Positions 1 through 7,554 are shown, numbered from the stretch's first letter. The stretch is DNA of 8,563 nucleotides from Lachnospiraceae bacterium (GCA_017961385.1 JAGCXJ010000035.1:1-8563), one strand, 5' to 3'. Translations and numbers: made by a program. The notes: generated by a model from the sequence alone, not told the origin.

Positions 1-1
1 G

Positions 2-298
2 ACAACTGAGACACAGACAACACAGGCAACACAGACAACTCAGTCAACAGTAGAAATCGGCAATCAAACAGAACCGCTTACGGTAGGAGCCAGCGAAGAT
101 GATACACAGGATGTTGTCAATATCGGTGAGACGGACGTTGCGAAAGCTGCTATGTTCGGAATTCCTGAAGCACCCGCAGCAGAAGTCGGCTTGTTGACAT
201 GGATACTCGGAGTTATCGCATTCATTACCGGAAAGACGGCTAATGACAAGAAAAACGAGAAAGGTGTATTTGCAGAGAAAGATAAGGATAAGAAATAA
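2..298 (+). CDS. Putative surface/adhesin protein, C-terminal fragment (Thr/Gln-rich stalk, membrane anchor)
   Basis: This is the last 98 residues of a gene whose 5' part lies outside the window; the frame is open from base 2 to the TAA at 296-298. The fragment starts in a low-complexity Thr/Gln stretch (residues 1-16) built of short xTQ units such as TTQ and ATQ. An acidic linker follows (about 30-46). One short hydrophobic segment (about 62-76, with LLTWILGVIAFITG) is followed by a highly charged Lys/Asp tail of about 22 residues. This stalk, membrane segment and basic tail order is that of a cell-surface protein anchor. No LPXTG sortase signal is visible; the segment is preceded by IPEAPAAEVG. 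Lying immediately upstream of the accessory Sec genes, it is the likely export substrate, in the role of the serine-rich repeat adhesins, with Thr taking the place of Ser. The frame and tail are seen; the substrate role is inferred. The N-terminal domains are unknown. Confidence 0.7.
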   Translation, partial: TTETQTTQATQTTQSTVEIGNQTEPLTVGASEDDTQDVVNIGETDVAKAAMFGIPEAPAAEVGLLTWILGVIAFITGKTANDKKNEKGVFAEKDKDKK

Positions 299-328
299 TC
301 ATTCTGCAAAGCAAAATTAAATAGTAAT

Positions 329-340
329 TTATGCTATAAT
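329..340 (+). promoter_or_regulatory. Candidate extended -10 promoter for the accessory Sec operon
   Basis: TGCTATAAT at 332-340 is a perfect extended -10 element (TG, one base, then consensus TATAAT at 335-340). No good -35 hexamer lies 16-18 bases upstream, as is common for extended -10 promoters. Transcription would start near base 347, about 40 bases ahead of the secY2 GTG. It overlaps the left arm of the following terminator by one base. Confidence 0.6.
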
Positions 341-377
341 AGTAGTGGCTGTTTTAAACAGTCACTACTACTTTTTT
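340..377 (+). terminator. Intrinsic terminator of the upstream surface-protein gene
   Basis: The left arm 340-353 pairs with the right arm 357-370, giving a 14-bp stem with a single G-T wobble (348/362) and a small loop around 354-356. The stem is followed at 372-377 by six T residues. It lies about 40 bases after the stop codon of the upstream gene. RNA starting at the adjoining TATAAT (predicted start near 347) would lack the first half of the left arm and should not form the full hairpin. Confidence 0.85.
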
Positions 378-388
378 AGGAGCTTTAA

Positions 389-1585
389 GTGAAGAAAAAG
401 GGAAGAAGCTATCTGTTCTTATCCAAGTTAATATTCACATTCATGATCATAGCAGTGTACTGCGTAGGAAGAAGTATCCCGCTTTACGGGATAGATATGT
501 CCATGTATGAAGGAGAACTTGAAGCAGGGATGATCCTTGAGAAGTCTGTCTGCGGAGATATATATAAATGCTCAGTCATGACTCTGGGAATATCGCCTTA
601 CATGATATCGAGCATACTCGTACAGATAATAAATGCATGCAGATCTTCCGACAGCAAGGCAAAGACTTCAGCAAAGAAGATGAACAGGCTGACACTTGTT
701 ATTATGTTTCTTTTGTCTGTCATCATGGCAATCCTAAGACTTGACGAGCTTAAGTTTTATCCGCAGTATATAAATCCTCTGACTATGATCACAGCTGTTG
801 CGGAGATGGTCGCAGGAGCATTCATAATACTCTGGCTTTCAGTGAGGAACAAGTACTACGGAATAGGCGGCCAGACTGTCTTTATATTTATAAATATCCT
901 CGATGGAATCATCATGACTATAAGGAGTGCCTCAAGAGAGGAGATAATGACGCCATTTATCGTGTCGCTAATTATCGCATTTGTCATGCTGTTTATGGAA
1001 AACTGTGAAAAGAGGATACCTGTACAGAGGATATCTATCCACTCTATCTATGCAGACAAGAACTATCAGGCAATAAAGTTCAATCCTGTCGGAGTCATGC
1101 CTGTTATGTTCGCATCCGCCGCATTCATGCTGCCAAAGATGGTCATAGACGTTCTTTGCAGGGATTTTCCGAGTAATGCTACTCTTGCCATGATAAATGA
1201 GGATATGACACTGGATAATGCGCTTGGAATAAGCGTATACATATGTATACTGTTTTTGTTAAACATCATATTTTCATACCTATTGATAAACCCCAAGGAC
1301 ATGACTGAGCAGTTTCTAAAGAGTGGCGACAGTTTAGCGGGGATACATCCTGGAGACGATACGAAAAAATATCTGAAAAGACATATCTTCCAGATCTGCC
1401 TTTTCAGCTCGTTTGTCATGGGCGGATGCGTGCTGTTCTCACTCATACTTCAGATGAGAGGCATCATGTCATCAACACTTGCGATGCTGCCTACATCATT
1501 CATGATCTTAATGGGTCTGTGGAGCAATCTTTATAACGAGTCGGAAGCAGTGATACATACCGATTCCTACAGGACATTTATTTAA
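389..1585 (+). CDS. secY2: Accessory Sec channel protein SecY2
   Basis: A SecY-family integral membrane protein that would form the channel of the accessory Sec translocon. At 398 residues it has the short SecY2 length rather than the roughly 430 of housekeeping SecY. It starts at GTG 389 with AGGAG at 378-382, six bases upstream. Family landmarks in order: TM1 with VGRSIPLYGID (about 26-36); the plug/TM2 region TLGISPYMISSILVQ (65-79); TM4 and the following loop (about 140-170, including GIGGQ); EKRIPVQ at 207-213; FNPVGVMPVMFAS at 231-243; INPKDMTEQFLKSG at 300-313 and IHPGDDTKKYL at 319-329, matching the SecY TM8/9 loop. About ten hydrophobic segments are visible. It is the first gene of the operon, with asp1 starting 15 bases after its stop. 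Some SecY sequences from phages or from diverged housekeeping copies can look similar, but the adjacent Asp genes settle the assignment. Confidence 0.93.
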   Translation: MKKKGRSYLFLSKLIFTFMIIAVYCVGRSIPLYGIDMSMYEGELEAGMILEKSVCGDIYKCSVMTLGISPYMISSILVQIINACRSSDSKAKTSAKKMNRLTLVIMFLLSVIMAILRLDELKFYPQYINPLTMITAVAEMVAGAFIILWLSVRNKYYGIGGQTVFIFINILDGIIMTIRSASREEIMTPFIVSLIIAFVMLFMENCEKRIPVQRISIHSIYADKNYQAIKFNPVGVMPVMFASAAFMLPKMVIDVLCRDFPSNATLAMINEDMTLDNALGISVYICILFLLNIIFSYLLINPKDMTEQFLKSGDSLAGIHPGDDTKKYLKRHIFQICLFSSFVMGGCVLFSLILQMRGIMSSTLAMLPTSFMILMGLWSNLYNESEAVIHTDSYRTFI

Positions 1586-1599
1586 TAACGGAGTTTTAG

Positions 1600-3192
1600 A
1601 TGCTTTATCTTATACCTGCATGGTACAAACTTAATACATGGAGCGAGTCTGAACAGTGCTGGTATGTCAGAAGAGAGAAGTCCGAGTATGACGATACCGT
1701 AAAACAGGTACAGCTCTTTCACAGGAACCGTGCCTGGGCCTACAGAATAATCATACTCAGCCACGTTCCGAATTTCAGACACTTCCTGCACAGACAGAGT
1801 ATCTTCAGGGCCAGATACTGGTCTTGCTTTGATGCGATGTGCGAGATCACAAAAAGAAAGATGAGAGTCTTTTCCTTTAAGGATATCAAATGGCCGGAGG
1901 GAGTCGAGTTTGAGTATACCCCGTTTGCCATAGTCGCATATCTTGACGGTGTGAAGATTGCACAGGTCGAACTGGGTGAAGACGGAAACATGATCCGCAT
2001 AGATATGTTCTCCGAAGGCGAGCTGATAAGAAGGAACATATATGATGACAGAGGGTTTGTCTCATGTTCGGAAGTTTACAGAGAAGGACGCCTTTACTAT
2101 ACCGACTATCTGATGGAGAGCGGCATATGGAAATTCAGACAGTTTGCAGGTGACGGACATGTTGAGATAAATCCAAAGGATCCTTATTTCCTTCTTCTGT
2201 ACAGAGGAAAGGAATACAGACTTAAATATGAAAAGCTAAGATATGATGATATCGAAGATGCAATAAGCGAAGTCTTTTCAGAATATATAGATCTGACAGA
2301 CGATGAGGATATCTTCTGCATAGCAATGCATAACAGACATATGAACGTCATAGATGACGGCCTTGTCGGCAAAAAGCTTGTCCTTTCATTTTTCGGTGAC
2401 AGGATCGATCTGCAGGGACAACAGCTTAAGAACATGATCTTTAGAGCGAACTACATAGTCGCGGATTCGCCGATGCTTGCAAGAAATATCAAGCTGTTTG
2501 CGGGAAGCGATATGGAAAATATCACCGATATAAGTCCTTATGATTCAAGGACAGACTTTGGCGTGAGCCAGCAGATGTCTGTTCAGAAGATTCTCGTGCC
2601 TGTCGATGAACTTGACGATGAAGTATTTACCAAGGTGATACAGGTTTTAGGTCAGTATCTTTCGGAGAATGACAAAGCTCAGATCCATCTGTTTACCAGA
2701 GAGGCAGCTTACGATATAAAGAGCAGCCTTCTTAAAAAGACCAGGAAGGTTTTGAGAAACAGCGGACTGGATGACCGCATGGCTGCAGATGAAACCATGG
2801 ACACATCAGCCGAAAACGATATCGACAGCATTGATATGGTGCCTGTCAGGTTCATGGTGGATCAGTGTGTCGACGAACTGTCCGTATCGCGCTGCATACG
2901 TGAGCAGAGGATACTTGTTGATGTGAGTGAAAAGCCTGAATACTATGTACAGATAGCAGCTATAAGTACCGGTATACCACAGATCGTCATGACAAAGAAC
3001 CAGTATGTCGAAGACGGCGAGAACGGAAGGATCATAAAGCATTATGACGAGATAACAAAAGCACTCAGATTCTATCTGGACAGTCTGGCAAACTGGAACG
3101 AGGCCATGATCTGTTCCTACGAGATGGGAAAGAGATTCTCAACAGGCATACTGCTCGATAAATGGAAAGAGGTTATTAAAGGCGTTGGATGA
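1600..3192 (+). CDS. asp1: Accessory Sec system protein Asp1
   Basis: A cytoplasmic component of the Asp1-Asp2-Asp3 complex that works with SecA2 in delivering glycosylated adhesins to SecY2. The 530-residue length is typical of the family. ATG at 1600 has GGAG at 1590-1593, six bases upstream. The N terminus is diagnostic: MLYLIPAWY, then WYVRREKSEYDDTVKQVQLF (21-40) matches the Asp1 pattern of a WY pair followed by an acidic EfDDT segment. Near the C terminus, YYVQIAAISTGIPQIV (about 447-463, with GIPQ at 458-461) followed by a YVEDGENGRII-type segment is the conserved block that resembles the nucleotide-sugar binding end of GT-B glycosyltransferases. In studied relatives Asp1 has a GT-B-like fold but no demonstrated transferase activity (family knowledge). 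There is no signal peptide or membrane segment. Its end overlaps the start of asp2 by eight bases. Confidence 0.92.
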   Translation: MLYLIPAWYKLNTWSESEQCWYVRREKSEYDDTVKQVQLFHRNRAWAYRIIILSHVPNFRHFLHRQSIFRARYWSCFDAMCEITKRKMRVFSFKDIKWPEGVEFEYTPFAIVAYLDGVKIAQVELGEDGNMIRIDMFSEGELIRRNIYDDRGFVSCSEVYREGRLYYTDYLMESGIWKFRQFAGDGHVEINPKDPYFLLLYRGKEYRLKYEKLRYDDIEDAISEVFSEYIDLTDDEDIFCIAMHNRHMNVIDDGLVGKKLVLSFFGDRIDLQGQQLKNMIFRANYIVADSPMLARNIKLFAGSDMENITDISPYDSRTDFGVSQQMSVQKILVPVDELDDEVFTKVIQVLGQYLSENDKAQIHLFTREAAYDIKSSLLKKTRKVLRNSGLDDRMAADETMDTSAENDIDSIDMVPVRFMVDQCVDELSVSRCIREQRILVDVSEKPEYYVQIAAISTGIPQIVMTKNQYVEDGENGRIIKHYDEITKALRFYLDSLANWNEAMICSYEMGKRFSTGILLDKWKEVIKGVG

Positions 3193-4687
3193 GATTAGGG
3201 TATTAGCCGTATCAAATGAAGACTGGAACGAGAAGTATAGGATCCCCGAATACGTCAGTCTTAACATGCTGACTGACGAAGTTATGAACGAGGAGTCTGA
3301 TTATGATGCTGTCTTTATAAGCAGAGTCCCTTCTGTTGAGGAAACGGAGTATCTGAAAAGAGCCGTAAAAGCATACACACTCTTTATCATAGACAGTACC
3401 GAGCTCTCATTTACCGTAAAGGAACTGTTTCGCATGAGAAAGGGCCTGTTTTTCCCGGAACTCGGTGTGCAGGGATTCTTTGATCATGAGATCAGAAATT
3501 TTCACCAGATGAACCGGGGAGAAAAGATCAACCCGCAGAACTTCATCGTTTCTACAGGATTTAACGGAAATGTCACATGGAAGGGCTATAGCGAAGTTGA
3601 ACTTGACGGTGATTTCGGAGATCAGTATCATCAGATAGCCTACTGGAAGAATACGATACCGATAAGCAAGGGCCAGAGCCTTGATATGTTTTTAGAGTTT
3701 ACAAAGAGTGATGATGTGATGCTCATCCTCTCGGTCACACAGTACAGGGCAGGCCAGGTGGCTCAGTTTGAGCAGCGCTGGGATTTTGACAAGGAAAGAC
3801 TAAAGGAAGTCTTCTGCATAGATAACCTGAATGCCAACGGAAATCTTTTTATAAGCCTTAAGGCAAAGGGAAGCGGAAAGATATCTGTAAAAGGACTTCA
3901 CTCGAGAAGTTCAAGAAGAGGATACGGATTCTTTATACCCGGAGGAGAGATATATAAGACTTCCTCGGGTGAAGAGGTCTTCTGCTACTTTGAACCCGGT
4001 GACATGAAGCCACCGCTTAATGTCTACTTTGCGGGATACAAGAAAAGAGAAGGCTTTGAAGGCTACAACCTTATGAGAAAGCTCGGATGTCCGTTCTTAC
4101 TCATATCCGAGAGCCGTCTTGAAGGCGGATGCTTCTATATGGGTGATAAGGAGTATGAGGATCTTGTAAAGAAGATAATAAAAAAATATATGGACGAGCT
4201 TGAATTTGAGGGAAATGACGTTATCCTTTCGGGAATGAGCATGGGAACTACGGGAGCGCTGTATTACAGCCCTGATATAAGACCGAAGGCTGTCATTATC
4301 GGAAAGCCGCTTGCAAGTATAGGAGATGTTGCAACAGCAGAGCTTTACTACAGACCGGGAGGGTTTCCCACATCACTGGATGCGCTTTATCACATAGCGG
4401 GAGATACTGACGAGGAAGCCGTTAAAAGGCTTAATGACAAGCTGTGGGACAAGTTTTCTGCGGCAGATTATTCGGATACCGTATTTGTCATATCCTATAT
4501 GATAGAAGATGACTATGACAGGTATGCACACGACAGGCTGATAGAGCATCTGAATTCTGCAGGAGCAAAGGTATACAGCAGAGGCCTGCACGGAAGACAC
4601 AAGGACAATACTTCGGGAATAGTTTACTGGTTTGCTGAAAGATACAAACAGATAATAAGAGACGAATATAAGAGAACAGTTGTATGA
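3185..4687 (+). CDS. asp2: Accessory Sec system protein Asp2 (probable carbohydrate O-acetyltransferase)
   Basis: A 500-residue Asp2 homologue. In streptococci Asp2 is both a translocation factor and an enzyme that O-acetylates GlcNAc on the exported adhesin. The C-terminal alpha/beta-hydrolase domain shows the nucleophile elbow GMSMG (350-354) with Ser352. Acid candidates are E441/D442/D443 and the histidine candidate is H472 in HGRHKDN. D442 and H472 lie exactly 90 and 120 residues after the serine, the spacing I recall for the S. gordonii triad (Ser362, Glu452, His482). The middle region, about 105-240, rich in beta-type sequence with conserved Trp/Tyr (FNGNVTWKGYSEVELDGDFG), fits the carbohydrate-binding-like domain. 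The start is TTG at 3185, giving MDEIRVLAVSNEDW, because no in-frame ATG lies near; the ribosome site is poor (AGAGG about 12 bases upstream), so translation is probably coupled to asp1, which it overlaps by eight bases. Confidence 0.92.
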   Translation: MDEIRVLAVSNEDWNEKYRIPEYVSLNMLTDEVMNEESDYDAVFISRVPSVEETEYLKRAVKAYTLFIIDSTELSFTVKELFRMRKGLFFPELGVQGFFDHEIRNFHQMNRGEKINPQNFIVSTGFNGNVTWKGYSEVELDGDFGDQYHQIAYWKNTIPISKGQSLDMFLEFTKSDDVMLILSVTQYRAGQVAQFEQRWDFDKERLKEVFCIDNLNANGNLFISLKAKGSGKISVKGLHSRSSRRGYGFFIPGGEIYKTSSGEEVFCYFEPGDMKPPLNVYFAGYKKREGFEGYNLMRKLGCPFLLISESRLEGGCFYMGDKEYEDLVKKIIKKYMDELEFEGNDVILSGMSMGTTGALYYSPDIRPKAVIIGKPLASIGDVATAELYYRPGGFPTSLDALYHIAGDTDEEAVKRLNDKLWDKFSAADYSDTVFVISYMIEDDYDRYAHDRLIEHLNSAGAKVYSRGLHGRHKDNTSGIVYWFAERYKQIIRDEYKRTVV

Positions 4688-5160
4688 GCGATATTACTTA
4701 CGGCGAAAAATGGACCGTTTACTGGTCCGACTATATGAGCGATGCTTACATATACGGCTCTGAGGTCATCTTTCATTCGAATGATGATGTCGAGCTTAAG
4801 AACAACCTCATGCCTGCGGGATCTGTCATCAAATCCTGGTATTCAAAGACCAACTACCAGATGCAGAGGATAGAGCCCACTCTTCCTATAATAGACGGTG
4901 AAGGCGAGTATGAACTCAGCGTAAACATGGAGACTGACATAGATGAGGGAGTCCTTGTCAGGATGATCTTTTTTGACAGATATTCTGAAGAGATAAGTCA
5001 GATGATATTCAGGGATGAGACGAGCATCTTTAAATGCCCTATGGCAACATACAGCTACTGCCTGCAGCTCATTGCGGGCGGATCCAGATATGTAAGATTT
5101 CACAGTGCGGTTATAAGGGAAGTCATTCATGAGTCAGAGAGCGAACATAAGGAAGATTAA
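4684..5160 (+). CDS. asp3: Accessory Sec system protein Asp3
   Basis: A small, soluble 158-residue protein, typical in length for Asp3, which bridges Asp1 and Asp2 in the ternary complex and contacts SecA2 (family knowledge). Recognisable conserved features are the N-terminal WTVYWSDYMSDAYIYGSEV, the central LKNNLMPAGSVIKSWYSKTNY block (about 38-58), RIEPTLPIIDG (62-72), and the beta-rich second half (VRMIFFDRY, SYCLQLIAGG) typical of a carbohydrate-binding-like beta sandwich. The ATG at 4684 overlaps the asp2 stop in an ATGA arrangement with only a weak purine stretch upstream (AGAGAA at 4671-4676), so translation should be coupled. Its last 32 bases overlap the start of secA2. The C terminus is hydrophilic and rich in Glu/His/Lys. 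Asp3 proteins are weakly conserved, so the assignment rests on the motifs together with position between asp2 and secA2. Confidence 0.88.
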   Translation: MSDITYGEKWTVYWSDYMSDAYIYGSEVIFHSNDDVELKNNLMPAGSVIKSWYSKTNYQMQRIEPTLPIIDGEGEYELSVNMETDIDEGVLVRMIFFDRYSEEISQMIFRDETSIFKCPMATYSYCLQLIAGGSRYVRFHSAVIREVIHESESEHKED

Positions 5161-7468
5161 CTATCTGCTTAAAAAAGTGAATATGTTAGCCGACAGGATG
5201 AAGGCTCTTTCCGACGATGAGCTTAAAGGTTTGACTCCGAAGTTTAGAGAAAGGCTTGAAAACGGAGAAAAGCTCGATGCTCTTTTGCCCGAGGCGTTTG
5301 CCGCCATGCGTGAGGCCGACAGGAGAGTGCTGGGACTGTTTCCCTATGATGTACAGGTGATGGGAGGCATAGGCCTTCACCTCGGTATGCTATGCGAGAT
5401 GAATACGGGTGAAGGAAAGACCCTTACAGCTACCATGCCGCTTTATCTTAATTCGATCCTTGGAAAGGGATCCATTCTTGTTACTACCAATTCCTATCTT
5501 GCACTTCGTGACTGCGAAGAAATGGGACCGGTATATCGCTTCATGGGTCTTAGTGTAGCATGCGCCGTAACGGAGCATGAAGATGAAAAGCTCACCAATG
5601 CGCAGAAGAAAAAGATATATGACTGTGACATCGTATATACGACCAATTCGAGCCTCGGATTTGACTATCTTTTCAACAACCTCGTAAAGAGCGTTGAAGA
5701 CAGGTTCATGAACAGATACAACTATGTCATCGTTGACGAGGCGGATGCGGTTCTTCTTGATGCAGCCCAGATGCCGCTTATAATAGCCGGTTCGCCCCGT
5801 GTACAGTCAAATATGTACAAGAGCGCGGATTTCTTTGTAAGGACTCTAAAGGAAGAGGAAGACTATATAAAGGAAGAGAACAAGGTCTGGCTCACGGAAA
5901 AGGGAATAGAGAGAGCAGAGAAGTTCTTCAGGATAGGAAGCCTGTATGATGAGAAATGGTTTGAGATAAACAGAGCTGTGAACCTTTCTCTGAAAGCCCA
6001 TGTCCTTTTGATAGCAGGAAAGGACTATGTTGTAAGCGACAAGGGAGAGGTAGTGCTCTTGGATGCCGGTTCCGGAAGGATGATGCCGGGAGTAAAGCTC
6101 AAAGGCGGAATACATCAGGCCATAGAAGTAAAGGAAGGCATAAAACCGAGCCAGGAGACAAGATCCGTTGCATCGGTGACATATCCCAATCTTTTCAGCA
6201 TATTTGACAAGCTTGCGGGAATGAGCGGAACCATATCCGATACTAAAGATGAGATAAGATCCATTTACGGGCTTGATACTGTCGTGATACCGACAAACAA
6301 TCCTGTCATAAGAAAAGACATGCATGACGAATACTACACGAACAAGGAGGAGCAGTTTGCGGATGCGATAAACGAGGCTCTCACCGCACATGACACGGGC
6401 CAGCCCGTTCTCATAGTAGTAGGTACCATGAAAGAGACCGAGTATGTATCAGACAGACTGATAAAGGCAAAGGTGCCTCACAACGTGCTGAATGCCAACA
6501 ATGCATTCTGGGAGGCCGCCATCATCAAGGAAGCGGGCATAAAGGGTGCTGTAACTGTCGCCACATCAATGGCAGGCAGAGGCACCGACATAAAGCTCGG
6601 CCCCGGAGTAAAGGATCTCGGCGGACTTCATGTAATAGGGATAGGAAGAATGGCCAATGTGAGATTAGAGCGTCAGGCAAGAGGAAGAGCGGGACGCCAG
6701 GGCGATCCCGGCTTTTCGAGATTCTTTGTTTCACTGGAAGACGAAGTTGTTATAAATGCTCTGCCCGATGACGAGCTTGAAAAGTTCATAACAGGCAATA
6801 AGAGAATAGGAAAAAGAGCCTTAATGAACATGATCGATGGAGCTCAGAAGCTTACTGAGGAGAACGTCGAGACCACCAGGAAAAGATATGCCGATTATGA
6901 CAAGATACTCAAAAAGCAGAGGCTGTTAATATATTCAACAAGAAACAATCTTCTGGACGGAGCTCATGTCAACGAGGACATGTTCCTAAACATAGCAAAG
7001 GAAGTGATAAAGAAGTATCTTAAAGAGAATAAAAAGCCTGACAGGAGAGAGATAAACAGATATATACTCGATAACATCTCATATCAGCTCGACGATGATG
7101 CCAAAGAGGGCATATTCAAGCATGAAAAGATGATATATGCATATCTGATCGACAAGGTAAGGAGCAATCTTGAGAATAAAAAGCAGATGTTTGAGAGCGA
7201 AGAGAGGTTTAACGAATTCATAAGAAGATCGACTCTTACTTCCATAGATAATGAATGGGTCGAGGAAGTCGATTACCTGGGCCAGCTTAAAAATGCCGTG
7301 ACCGGAAGGAGCACCGCACAGCGTAATCCCGTATTCGAATATCAGAATGATGCCCTCGAATCATACAGAAGAATGGAGGACAATGTATACAAGAACATCA
7401 TGAGAAATGTTCTGCTCAGTACGGTCATATTTGATGAGAGCGGCAAAATGAACGTTACCTACCCATAA
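5129..7468 (+). CDS. secA2: Accessory Sec translocase ATPase SecA2
   Basis: A 779-residue SecA-family motor that would push substrate through SecY2. Motifs seen: GEGKT Walker A at 94-98 (K97), the Walker B box DEAD at 203-206 followed by AVLLDAAQMPLIIAG, MSGT at 365-368, GRGTD at 483-487 in TSMAGRGTDIKLG, and the arginine-finger motif RQARGRAGRQGDPG starting at R515. Housekeeping SecA normally reads DEARTPLIISG after Walker B; here it is DAAQMPLIIAG, the accessory SecA2 style. It ends just after the helical scaffold, lacking the Cys-rich zinc-binding C-terminal tail of housekeeping SecA. ATG at 5129 has AAGGGA (5115-5120) eight bases upstream and gives an N terminus aligned with SecA (LLKKVNMLADRMKALSDDELK). 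It is the last gene of the operon and overlaps asp3 by 32 bases. Confidence 0.95.
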   Translation: MSQRANIRKINYLLKKVNMLADRMKALSDDELKGLTPKFRERLENGEKLDALLPEAFAAMREADRRVLGLFPYDVQVMGGIGLHLGMLCEMNTGEGKTLTATMPLYLNSILGKGSILVTTNSYLALRDCEEMGPVYRFMGLSVACAVTEHEDEKLTNAQKKKIYDCDIVYTTNSSLGFDYLFNNLVKSVEDRFMNRYNYVIVDEADAVLLDAAQMPLIIAGSPRVQSNMYKSADFFVRTLKEEEDYIKEENKVWLTEKGIERAEKFFRIGSLYDEKWFEINRAVNLSLKAHVLLIAGKDYVVSDKGEVVLLDAGSGRMMPGVKLKGGIHQAIEVKEGIKPSQETRSVASVTYPNLFSIFDKLAGMSGTISDTKDEIRSIYGLDTVVIPTNNPVIRKDMHDEYYTNKEEQFADAINEALTAHDTGQPVLIVVGTMKETEYVSDRLIKAKVPHNVLNANNAFWEAAIIKEAGIKGAVTVATSMAGRGTDIKLGPGVKDLGGLHVIGIGRMANVRLERQARGRAGRQGDPGFSRFFVSLEDEVVINALPDDELEKFITGNKRIGKRALMNMIDGAQKLTEENVETTRKRYADYDKILKKQRLLIYSTRNNLLDGAHVNEDMFLNIAKEVIKKYLKENKKPDRREINRYILDNISYQLDDDAKEGIFKHEKMIYAYLIDKVRSNLENKKQMFESEERFNEFIRRSTLTSIDNEWVEEVDYLGQLKNAVTGRSTAQRNPVFEYQNDALESYRRMEDNVYKNIMRNVLLSTVIFDESGKMNVTYP

Positions 7469-7483
7469 TTTAGCAATATTGCA

Positions 7484-7513
7484 TTGACAAAAGCGTGCAC
7501 TTGGTTATATACT
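7484..7513 (+). promoter_or_regulatory. Probable promoter of the str operon (rpsL)
   Basis: A consensus -35 TTGACA at 7484-7489 and a -10 TATACT at 7508-7513, with an 18-base spacer. The predicted start is near 7520, giving a leader of about 70 bases before rpsL. The -10 lies in the loop of the terminator that ends the secA2 operon, and the -35 abuts its left arm. A shifted -10 reading (TTATAT, spacer 15) is less likely. Confidence 0.75.
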
Positions 7514-7532
7514 AACTGAGTGTGCGCTTTTT
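7490..7532 (+). terminator. Intrinsic terminator of the accessory Sec operon
   Basis: The left arm 7490-7501 (AAAGCGTGCACT) pairs with 7519-7530 (AGTGTGCGCTTT) over 12 bp, including two G-T wobbles in the middle; a further A-T pair (7489/7531) can extend it. The loop is 17 bases and a run of five T residues covers 7528-7532. It starts 21 bases after the secA2 stop. RNA initiated at the overlapping rpsL promoter (near 7520) would lack the whole left arm, so it should escape this terminator. Confidence 0.75.
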
Positions 7533-7554
7533 AGCGTTTATTTTAGTGCGCACA
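7521..7554 (+). promoter_or_regulatory. Possible rpsL leader hairpin competing with the terminator
   Basis: TGTGCGC at 7521-7527 is complementary to GCGCACA at 7548-7554 (7 bp, with an A-T pair and a G-T pair possible outside it and an 18-base loop). It uses the same bases as the right arm of the terminator, so the two structures exclude each other. RNA starting near 7520 would begin with this hairpin. The pairing is seen; any regulatory role is inference. Confidence 0.35.

Noticed and set aside
150..250. LPXTG sortase sorting signal in the upstream protein
   Set aside because: No LPXTG or close variant precedes the hydrophobic segment; IPEAP is only loosely similar, so sortase anchoring is not claimed.
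1066..1446. A 126-codon antisense open frame inside secY2
   Set aside because: It mirrors the conserved SecY2 coding region, and no ribosome site or family resemblance is evident.
5846..6391. A 181-codon antisense open frame inside secA2
   Set aside because: It is opposite conserved SecA2 coding sequence, has no recognisable protein content, and is expected by chance from the codon use of secA2.
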